Positions 40,401-52,400 of a stretch of 64,000 nt of DNA are shown piece after piece. The position numbers were made by a program, and so were the translations under genes. The stretch is from the NCBI GenBank assembly GCA_903813345.2, contig CAIIXF020000012.1, positions 21,586,184 to 21,650,183 on the forward strand. Reading direction: 5' to 3'. This stretch comes from Owenia fusiformis (lineage: Eukaryota; Annelida; Polychaeta; Sabellida; Oweniidae). Below the pieces are notes generated by a model. It was not told where the DNA came from, did not search any database, and was given only the letters and a program-made list of their open reading frames with translations. Position 1 is the first letter of the stretch. The number at the start of each line of letters is the position of its first letter.

Positions 40401-43400
40401 TAATAGCACTTTGAGAAAGTGTGATAAAACCTTTCACATTATGCCCATTTTAACTTTTTTGCTAATATTTAAGACACACTTTTCCTAATAGAACAACCTT
40501 TCCTGACACATTAAAAATTCTAAGTTCTTGTTGGGCTTGATGTTCTTATTTTAGCATAGAGATAGTAACACCCTTAAAAATAAAAAACACAAGGATTTTT
40601 GTAAAAGCATCTCAAGAAATCACCTGCTTTTGATGAAGACCTGTTGCTAGTAGAATGAGATGTGACCTACCTGCTTTACATTAGCACTGTCAACAATCTT
40701 CTGTATGAGGTAGATCTGTTGCTAGTAGAATGAGATGTGACCTACCTGCATTACATTAGCACTGTCAACAATCTTCTGTATGAGGTAGATCTGTTGCTAG
40801 TAGAATGAGATGTGACCTACCTGCTTTACATTAGCACTGTCAACAATCTTCTGTATGAGGTAGATCTGTTGCTAGTAGAATGAGATGTGACCTACCTGCT
40901 TTACATTAGCACTGTCAACAATCTTCTGTATGAGGTAGATCTGTTGCTAGTAGAATGAGATGTGACCTACCTGCTTTACATTAGCACTGTCAACAATCTT
41001 CTGTATGAGGTAGATCTGTTGCTAGTAGAATGGAAGTGACCTACCTGCTTTACATTAGCACTGTCAACAATCTTCTCTATGAGGTAGATCTGTTGCTAGT
41101 AGAATGAGATGTGACCTACCTGCTTTACATTAGCACTGTCAACAATCTTCTGTATGAGGTAGATCTGTTGCTAGTAGAATGAGATGTGACCTACCTGCTT
41201 TACATTAGCACTGTCAACAATCTTCTGTATGAGGTAGATCTGTTGCTAGTAGAATGAGATGTGACCTACCTGCTTTACATTAGCACTGTCAACAATCTTC
41301 TGTATGAGGTAGATCTGTTGGTCAGGTATCCCTGTGCTGCTTAGAAATGTTGTTAACAAATCAGCATCACTGAAAAAACCAAGCAGAAATAAAATAAATA
41401 CTAGAATAAAGTATGTTATGTCTAATATACTATTTCAAAAACAATATTAACAAATCTGCATCACTGAAAGCCCAAGCAGAAAATAAAAAATTAAGAACTG
41501 CCATGAAACAATATACAGTATTATGCAAACAGTGACTTTCAAAACCAGTGATTATGCCTGGTCTTACATAAGCCACTGATACATAATACGTATTGCTATC
41601 TATGTATTATTGGTATGAAGTGTCTCCAATATACTAAATATTTTATTATTCAAATTAAGTGTTTTGGTTAAAGGTCCTCTTCACTGTACTTTTAGTTTAT
41701 TAATATAAACAACCTACCATTTTATTGTTATGATGTTAGAAATGACCTTAAGTAGAACTCTCAGTTGTGAAGCGCCCTCAAGGCCACCAGCAAGAACCTG
41801 TGATGATGTGCTTTCAAGTTTTGTCTTGAGTTTCGCAATAAAATGTTGGTCACCTAGGAATGCCATGACATCATCAGGGTCTGCATTCTCAGGGTCAGTC
41901 TGATCACAGCAGAGTTGCCACTCATCCTCACTATCTCCAGCCTAGAGATGACAAATATATTAACTTTATTTTGAAGTGGATTTATGCTTTCATTTCTGAA
42001 AGTATGTTGATCTTCTAATTTTTTGTTTGTGGACAAGAGCATGTTCAGCTAGACACATGCATTTCTTATACTTGGGTTGAAAACAATGGACACACTCCAA
42101 TCCTTAGAATTTTCATGAACCATTGATTTTGATGGAGCATTTTCATGATATGTATAATTCTGGACAAAATTTTCTACTTAAAATATAGACAAGACACACA
42201 TTGATAAGTGTCACACTTGATGAGCTAAATGGCTGCTTTGTAAATTACTCAAAATAGCCCCAAAATTGAGCTTTATATGATTAAGAAGCATTTGTTCAGC
42301 ACTATTCATTCTTTCATATTTTCATGAATGGCAATTTTGTCTGAATTAACATACTGTTGAAAATTGAACTGTACATTTTAAAATATTTTGTGATAAATGT
42401 GTCTACTAAACAAACACCCTCCATCAATTGCTGCATTTACCTCCTGTCCTTCCTCCAATTTAACCTGCTCAATAGTGTTATGTTTGTCAGTTGTCTTGGT
42501 GAGTTTCCTACTCTCTACTTCAATACTAGGGTACTCCTGGGCATAGTCCTGACTTATCCTATCTGGCCTTGGAGTGGGGTCGACTTCCTGAAATGAGTTG
42601 ACATTTTATTTACTAGATAAAACAAAAACTGCACAAAAAAACACTTATCTCTCTAGTAAACTCTTATCCCTAAATGCATCTCTTATGATTTTTTGAAAAA
42701 TTTAGATATCTGAATAATCATATCAGACTCTCTGCAGCTGAAACCTTGAGCACCTCCAGCTCCCATGATCACATTTTAATGGTGCAATATGTTCAAATTC
42801 AATTTCATGTACAAAATCAAATTTCAATGGCTTTATAATAAACAAAACACACTGACACAAGTTTAACAATAATTCACTAATAATTCTAATCACAGTTTTA
42901 GACTTTTACACCCTCCTAAAAATTTCAGAACAATACATCAAATTCTTTGGCTTGAAATGTAAATAGAAGACAAGACTAATTACAGGCAAGATTTTAGAGT
43001 GAAATATTAAAAGTGGTCCCATTGACATTTACCCAAAGTGCACAAAATCTAATTGGTTCTAGATTATCATCCATAGAACAGTGATAAAAATCCACACGAA
43101 TGTAGACTTACAGAGTGAGGCCTTTAGTATATCCATACCAAATTCACTCATCAAGATTATTAAGTGCACAATAGCTTTGAGTAAACAGCCTCAAAATCAA
43201 CAGTCAAACTGATTCTCCAGTTGAGATTTCACATTGCAATTTAGAACTCACAGGAATGCTAGTTTTCTCCCACTGTCTTGTGTGGGGTCTCTCTGGGTGT
43301 ACTGGCAATGGCTGTCCCTCCCCTTGACCTGAGGGGGGTACTGGAGGGTCAGTACCCCAGGCTTCCTTCTGTTTCTCCCCTTTCTAAAATGCAAAAACAC

Positions 43401-46400
43401 AAAACAAAATCAGGGTTGAAGAAATAAATATTTCTTGTGTTAGCACTTGATAATGCAAGTCCTTTAGGTGGCTGCAGACCATGCAATCGTGGCAATAACT
43501 CACAAATACACTTTTCAGGTTCCTAAACAAAACAGGACTAGATGCATTTATCAATGCATTGGCTTATGCAGCCTTTGCCTAAGTTGGTCTTTTTTCTTTA
43601 GGGCCTTGTTCCACATGTTCCAGTCACATTAACACTAATGATTTATGACAGTTTGTCATTGTCGGTCATGATTCTAAGCTACAAATCCTGTAATGATGAA
43701 TGCAACGGTGCATGTCTAGTGCATGGATAGACACATATTATTAACAATTAGAAATACCTTTTCTGCCTTTTTTCTAGCTTTGTTCAATATTTTTGATGTT
43801 CCAGGGGGATGCCTTTTTTCTTGAGCTTGTTTCTGTTTTGCCACTGCCATGGATGCTGACAGGGGGCGAGTGAATGGACTTTTCAGGTCCATGGTCTCAT
43901 CAGATACTAGAGTAATTAGAAACATGTCAAAAGTTTCATAATCACCCAATATGTGTACACATGTGCAAAATGTATCAAAATGTTTTTGCTTAACATGAAG
44001 AATTCAAGCACACAGGACTCAATGTTTTTTGGAAAATTGTATCCAGTTTTGATTTACGTCTTAACTCAAACTTCTATCTAATGTAACAAGAGACATTTAG
44101 CTTACCAACAACTCCCTCTGCTACAAATTCATGATACAAGATTTCTGGCCATGTCATCCTTTGTGCAGGATTCTTTGTGAGAAGTCCCTGTAAGAAGTCT
44201 TTAAACACTGGTGCCATATCTTTGGGCCAGCGAAGGGGGTCTTTAATAATCATGCTGACCAATTGGAATATACTGTTGGTATAGAATGGAGGTTGACCAG
44301 TGTATAATTCATATAGTATACACCCTAAAGCCCTATAAAACATTAGAACATGACTGTATTCATGCCTTCTTTAAACTGTACACAAAGTCAACATTTCACC
44401 CAGGTTACATTCGCAAAGAATACCCTGATAATATGTGTAATGTGTGACATCATAACGGCAGGTTGTAGTAATGATAGACCATATTGAATATTCGAAACAT
44501 CTTGGTGAGTTTTCATGTTCGAATTGTAATATAGACCTCAGAGTAGGGCCGTGCCATTCGACCGGAATCGGTCCGAACCGCGGACTTTTGTTAAAATACC
44601 GGAATTCGGAATTTTAATATCATGTTCCGAAGGGTTTCGGAACAATATCGGACCCTTACCTTAGTACTTGCTTTGAATCGTTAATATCCGTGACCATTGT
44701 TCCTCCAGTGATGTTTTCCTTCAAACTACATCCAATTTGCATGTGTATTACTCGCATAAACAAAATAAATAGCGGAGAAATCAACAGAAATCAAGTTTTG
44801 TTTTACGAACTTTGACCTTCGGATTTCATTGGAAGTAGGAATCGACGGGGCGAAAATACTCATAGATAAATGAATAAATTTACTTTTCCATGACGTCTTA
44901 CAATCTAACAGCGTTAATTAATTACATTTTAACTCTTACAATATCAGATTAATTGATTTTAGAGTCTATTTCTTTCGTAAAAACATTCAAACTTGCTTGA
45001 CAGGAAAGGTAAGTGTTAACCTGACAAACTTGGACGACGATATCGTCATGATCGCCGTCGAACTCACTCATACATAATTATTTTCATTTGTGAACCAAAA
45101 GGGGTTCCGAAAGTTCCGATTCCGTGAGACCAAGTTCCGGTTCCGATTCCGAACCGTCCGAACCGGTTCCGGCACAGCCCTACCTCAGAGCAGGGGTAAT
45201 ATCGTCAAATACACCCCTTAGGGCTAGGCACAAAAGCTTTTTGTACAGAGAACGTTTGTGCCTAGCACTGCGGGGTGTATTCGATGATATTACCCCTGCT
45301 CTTCGGTCTATATTTCTCAATAAATAAATGCTATACTGTACATGGTACTGTTGATTTACATGGCTTTTTACAATGCAGAACACCTGAAATTATTTGTTAA
45401 GCTAGGAAATGGGCCAAAAATGAATTTCGCAAGACAGAAATGATGACCATTTTCAAAATAGGCGAGCTTTTGAACCAGGAGTCATAGGGGAGTTTTCTGT
45501 ATTGATGTTGAACAAAAATAACTTGAAAGGGGAAGCCTATCGACAGAGGTTTCAAGAGAAATGGACCAAAAGTGGATTTCGAGAGACAGATGGACAAATC
45601 AAAGTTAACTAAAATGGCAGAAAATAAAAAAATGGATATAATGTTTTCCCGATTTTTTGTAACAAAATTATATCATACAACTTCTCTTTACAGTGACATG
45701 GCTTTTTACAATGCAAGACAACTGAAATTATTTGTAAAGCTAGGAAATGGGCCAAAAGTGAATTCTGCGAGACAAAAATAGCGACCATTTTGAAAATTGG
45801 CGAGCTTTTGAACCAGGAGTCATAGGGGAGTTTTCTGTATTGATGCTGAACATCAATAACTTAAAACGGGAATCCTATTGACAGAGATTTTAAAACTGGC
45901 CAATTGTTGACAGACAGACAGACGGACAAGTGAGCGATTGCAATAGCCACCATGTGAGCTAAAAAAACCTGAAATTTGAACAATTCCCAATTTGAAAAGT
46001 GAACAGTCATATTGAAAAATAAACCTGTCTAATTTGAACACTTTTCATAAAATATTACATGTTTCATACAAATATTTGAAAGTTAAACACTGATTTGTCA
46101 TGATATCAAAAATTTTAGAGAAACCTTGAATGGTCTCAATCTCAATGGGGCTTTCTAACAAGACTAAGTTCATTTGAATCGAATTTTCAACTTAATGGAA
46201 TGTAAAAGCGATGTGGTCAAAAGAACTATAGATTTTTACTGAGAATTAGTTTACATTTGTTACAAAGTCCAGAATATTGCAAATGCAAAACCTTGAAATG
46301 TGAACACCTCTTAATCTGAACGCTTTTAGCCGGTCCCAATGGTGTTTGGATTAGACAGGTTTTATTGTATTGCCAAAGTTTTGCTTAGACACAATGGTCA

Positions 46401-49400
46401 AGGTTTAAAATAGTTTTCCTTTTGACCAAAATAAATGAGAAACTTTTATAAAACCATTTAAGTCATTATTTGATTAAATATATAATTTTGCTTAAAGTGA
46501 TATATTGACTTACCACAAATCAGCAGTGTGATCATATGGTTTTTCTTCTACAAGCTCTGGTGACATGTATAGTGGGGTTCCCTGGAATAGATAAGATTTT
46601 TACCTTACATGTATCAATTTTAACCAAATGGGATGAAAAAATTAGAAGAACAAATGATTGGTAGCAATATGGTGTACTAAATTGAACACAATTTTCTCAG
46701 TTAAACCAGTCATTAAAAATTCTGAAAAATTACACATTGTCAATGAATGTTATGGCCATGGTCTTCTAAATGGTAACAATTTCATTTGAAAACATTTATC
46801 TACTTTTTTATAATATTATTTTTTATTTCTATTATTATTAAATTAATTCAGAGTTAAAAAATCATTGCCACTGAATACATTTAAGAAAATTTAAAACAAC
46901 AGGTTTGTGAAATTTTTTGTATTTCATATTGTACTCAAAGGTTATCAACGAAAAGATGGAGGTGATACAAGTAGCGGTTTTGGAGAACACTGTCTGATGT
47001 ATGGACATACTGATAGACAGACTGACAAACATACGCACATAGGCCGATAATTTGGCCCCACACTACTGGTATATAGGGCCGTGCCATTCGACCGGAATCG
47101 GTCCGAACCGCGGACTTTTGTTAAAATACCGGAATTCGGAATTTTAATATCATGTTCCGAAGGGTTTCGGAACAATATCGGACCCTTACCTTAGTACTTG
47201 CTTTGAATCGTTAATATCCGTGACCATTGTTCCTCCAGTGATGTTTTCCTTCAAACTACATCCAATTTGCATGTGTATTACTCGCATAAACAAAATAAAT
47301 AGCGGAGAAATCAACAGAAATCAAGTTTTGTTTTACGAACTTTGACCTTCGGATTTCATTGGAAGTAGGAATCGACGGGGCGAAAATACTCATAGATAAA
47401 TGAATAAATTTACTTTTCCATGACGTCTTACAATCTAACAGCGTTAATTAATTACATTTTAACTCTTACAATATCAGATTAATTGATTTTAGAGTCTATT
47501 TCTTTCGTAAAAACATTCAAACTTGCTTGACAGGAAAGGTAAGTGTTAACCTGACAAACTTGGACGACGATATCGTCATGATCGCCGTCGAACTCACTCA
47601 TACATAATTATTTTCATTTGTGAACCAAAAGGGGTTCCGAAAGTTCCGATTCCGTGAGACCAAGTTCCGGTTCCGATTCCGAACCGTCCGAACCGGTTCC
47701 GGCACAGCCCTACAGTGGTATATGGGGTGGAGACATAAAAAGAATGAAACAAACATTTGATAATGTCATAATGTCATCCCATCTTAAATTTTTAAGACTT
47801 AGTTTTAATGAGTGTTTACCTTAATTGAAGTCAAAACTAGTGTATTGATGCTCATGGCTCTTGCAAATCCAAAGTCACATAGTTTGACAACTCCTCCTTT
47901 GCCAAGTAGTATATTCTGTGGCTTCATGTCCCTATGTAGAATCCTGTGAGAGTGGAGATAGTAGAGGGCTGATACCAGCTGGCAAGCAATACTTTGCACC
48001 TAAAGTTATATATATTCAATTTGGTGGATATTATATTTTTCATGTTAACAGCAAAACAACTTTTAGACACTTGAAGTAATACGCCAACTGCTGAATGATG
48101 TACTGAAAAATATGATCACAAAAATGTTGGACGTAATGATATATGTTTCTGCATGTCAACTTGCATAATAATTATTATTCGAACATGACTGTATTCACAA
48201 CTTCTATAAACTGTGAACAAAGTCAATATTTCCCCCAGGTATTTATTCATCGATGGTCTGTACTAATAAGTGTTTCGCTCAGTGCAGTCCATAAGTAAAT
48301 GTCTGCAGGAGCGTAGCCACATATATGCAGAATACGCAGCCTCGTACTATTGAGAGTCAAAAACCAAAAGTGTAAATTGAAATAAGTAAATCATATATTT
48401 TAATCCAATAGTGTTGTTATAGTGTTATGTTTTTAATTGTCAAACAAGTGATCAGAGTTTATTTAAGCCCAGTCTGCCTTTGAACCCTATGCAAACATCT
48501 TATTCTGGGCCATTGTGAGGATGGACTGCGTGCCCCTTTCCCGTCATATCCCCGGGTCATATCCTTCTAACGAGGGTGCACTTTTCTCCGTTGTCTGTAA
48601 CTATATTGAAAGCGGGTAATACACATTGCACTAAACTGGGGACAATTAGCGTAACATTATGGTGTCAAAATACCAAAAAAAAACAATATAGGTAGTATAA
48701 GGCGCAAACAGCCTTACAACGTCAAAAACGACAAGCGTCACAGTTTTCTCAAGTTTAGTCAACCTAAAACTAAAATACTTTATCCTTATCTAATCATGAT
48801 AAAATTCACAGGGTAGCAAGATCTTGAGGACAGTATATTCTAAAATGTTTTTGAATTTTGAAAAACGGTCCATTTATAATAAATAATCCACTTATGGCGT
48901 TAGTAAAAATTGATATGTATGGAATTTAGGGTAAAAAATCGTTGTGTCACATTTTTATCGCCTAGCATACTCTTACTCGAACATTGACACCGTAGATGAT
49001 TAAGATTAAGAAGATTGATTCAAAATACAATATTTATATCACTTATTGGATAGATTAATACTTAAAAGTATGTACAATTATTCTGAGGATTTAAATCACC
49101 AGTTACAACTCAAAGTAGTTAAAGATACTGTAAGTCTTAGTCTACATTACGCAAAACAAGTAACGTAATTTAAACTTTGAGGAGACGGACAATGAAGATT
49201 GTAAATCATTAATTCTTGAAGTTGCCCAGCAGATTGAATCAAATATTTCTAGTTCAGATATTGATGTCGCACACAGAGTTGGACTTAAAATACCAGGTCG
49301 AAAGAGAGCACTTATTGCGAAGTTCAACTCAAGTGATGCTAGACAACGTATGATCAAAAATAGAAAGAAACTTGCCAAATCTGGTATTGCTATCCATGAG

Positions 49401-52400
49401 GACGCCACTGGAAAGAATGTCAAACTGATGAAAACTGTGAGAAATATGGATTTTGTGAAAGATTGTTGGATGTTTAATGGGAAAATTTTCTGTTCTTTTG
49501 AAGGGTTTCATAATCGTCACCGTACGGAAGTGGACATTAATTCTAATCCTCATGAGATCTACCAACAACTTGTGAATAGCAAATCCAACAAGTAGATTGA
49601 TTTATCGATTGAATTTCTATCAACCATGAGAAAATGTCTAGGATTACAACCTAATATCATCATTGGAATATATTATATATGATTTTTGAAATTATATCAC
49701 TTTAAACTTTGATAACTCTTTGATATTCTACTACTCGAATTATATATCATGTATGATTTTACTTTAGTTTGGTACATTCATTCTTAATATTCTGTATTAC
49801 ATATATGCTGACCTTTGACACCATGTGTTAGTTTGTTTGTTTTTTCAAATAAATTGTTTGAGTCTTAGTCTTAATGTGTATATAAACATATGTCCTAATA
49901 GATTCACATGATCCATTCACATCATCTGAGATATTTACAGTTAAGCTTTCAATCACTTGTAAACTAAATTAGTGTCACTTTCATATGACTACTTCTGATA
50001 ATGGTTCAAGATCTTATGTTAATTTTTGTACACCATATTCTGTTCTCGTATGTGTGGGTATAAGCGTCTGAAAATGACGCCACCTACTATTTCTAATTAT
50101 GTAAACTATATATGTTATAAGCAATAAATGAAATTGAATGAATGAATGAACTTTTTGAACCCTTAAACAACAAGGTCCCGGGAACAAGGTACCATAGACA
50201 ACGAGAATAAACTCGTTTAGGTGTTTTTCAAATAATTATCATAGCATGGGTTAGCGACTCTGTATTGTTTTAGGGTCTGTAGATCCCGGCTGTAGAAACT
50301 TCAAAATGGAAAAAGAAATGAATAATTACATAAGTTTTTCTATTTTTATTGTTTGTATGTATGGGATTCATGGCTTGGAAATCTACGACAAAATCTATTT
50401 TTACGACTACTCAAATACTATTTTCAATACCATAGAATAGCACCTAGAATCGCTCAGAACGCGCCAAATAAGCCCAAAAATCCACATTTTTCCGGACCCA
50501 GACCCCCCTAGTTTGGCTTGGCATTCGGCCTTGCGAATCGACCCTAATCATGGCTATGCCCCTGGTCTGAATCATCCTACCTATAGGATATCAAGCCTTC
50601 TCGTAACTACAGCTATCCTATATACATTTTCCCTTCTCTAATTCCATCTTGGAATACTAATGTAGCAAGTAATACCTACTTAGTAAGCTATTGGAGTCAT
50701 CATATACAACGTATCACAATGCATGAATGAATGAATTTAACTTGTGTAATACTGATTCCCTATTCTTTATCATGTATTCTATCAATGTTTTCTGCTTCAA
50801 CTTTATTATTTCGAGCCACATTCTCCAATATTTCATGAATTATTGAGAACTTTGATGACATCATAAAATCAGGTGATTTGTTCAAGATGTTTGAAGAGTA
50901 TGTTTACGGTCATTCTTTGACATAACCAAAGAAAACAAGATAGGAAACATTAAGAAAAGATTCACATTTGCCATGAGAACTATACCAGAAATTGTTTAAA
51001 TTTAAAGGCCAGTTTTAAAGTTGCTAGCAACTCCCATTTAAATATCCGGTTACATCCACACTTAAATATGGTACAGAAAGTCAGAATTAGGAAGTTTAAT
51101 TAACAGCATTGCTTAATACTTGATTTTGATTGGCTAAGCTTGAGAACTTTTAAATTTGAAAAATGTTGTTTCTGTTTTTAATTGTCTCACAACCCAACAA
51201 AAGGATGAAGTTAAAATCCAACTACAGAACATGAACATCAAAACATTAAAAGATACACATTTATAACAAAATCTGAAGCAATATATTTTCTCAATTATTA
51301 TGAAAGTAGCATGAAGGTTATCGCAAACAATTTCAGAAAATTATATCTTGGATTATGGCTATTTTCTGACAATGAAGACAGGAAAATTATATACAGTAAT
51401 AATTAAGTCAAACAAACTTGGAGATATTTAACTAGCAATCAACCCTGTCAAGTTGTCAGGTTCAATAAAACTAATAAATGAACTTAAGTGTCTGATTTCA
51501 TTAAACAAATTACTATATTGTATTTATAATCACAAATCATTAATTACAAAAATAGACAAAGTACACTAATACTACACATAAAACTGGACGGCTGATGCTG
51601 CAAAACATGCACACTGGATACGTGGAAGGTTACTGGGCTCATGCTGTACGTAGACGGATGTTATGGTACAATACACGTGAACTATCGAGAGTCTAATATC
51701 ACGTTCACCACGTGAAGATACTGGCTGGACGTGTTGGTAGATTTCTTACTTGAGTCGGTTTATATTCACATCGACGTTACTGGATAAGAGTCTATGAATG
51801 TGATAATAGTCACTTGGTTTTATGCTGTACGTAGACAGACGTTATAGTAGATAATTCATTGCACGTGAATTAACGAGAGTCTAATATCACGTTCACCACG
51901 TGAGGATACAGGCTGGACGTGTTGGTAGACATCTTACACTAGTCCAATATTACATTGATACAACTCAGATACAGTTTATGGACGCACTAGACAATACCAG
52001 GAGACAGTCTGTGCACATACGCAGATACATTTCTCGTTGACAGCTACATACTACACCAAAACTCAGTATGTTTCACAAATGTTGACCACATATTGTACAA
52101 AGTCACGCCATGTGTTATGACAAGGTAGATGACATCGACACTAAACGAACATGTTCACACTTGACTTCACAGGAAAACGCACAACAGATAAACGTGGTTC
52201 ACAAATGCAAAGGTATTTATATGAGTGGACAGTGAGTGAAATAGTGAATGAAATACTAAGGAAATGGAATGATGCCAATTGATTTCTATACTTATGAATA
52301 CTACTGTAGAGTATATTGAATGATAAAACTCGCGTTTGACTGAAACGCTAACCATACTTGACAAACCCATCAACACACTTTTTCAAAGATGTTGACCCCA

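Larger units (their letters stand above)
48306..50564. mobile_element. 2.26-kb DNA element with 5-bp target duplication (intron 3)
   Basis: The left end CAGGAGCGTAGCCA is inverted at the right as CAGGGGCATAGCCA. GTCTG lies directly outside both (48301-48305 and 50565-50569). No transposase is visible. A retroelement with its own ORF lies inside (49164-50155). Confidence 0.75.

Noticed and set aside
45124-45383. Open frames on both strands over 'ccctgagcaggggtaatatc'
   Set aside because: They are translations of the two arms of a palindrome next to the hAT-like element.
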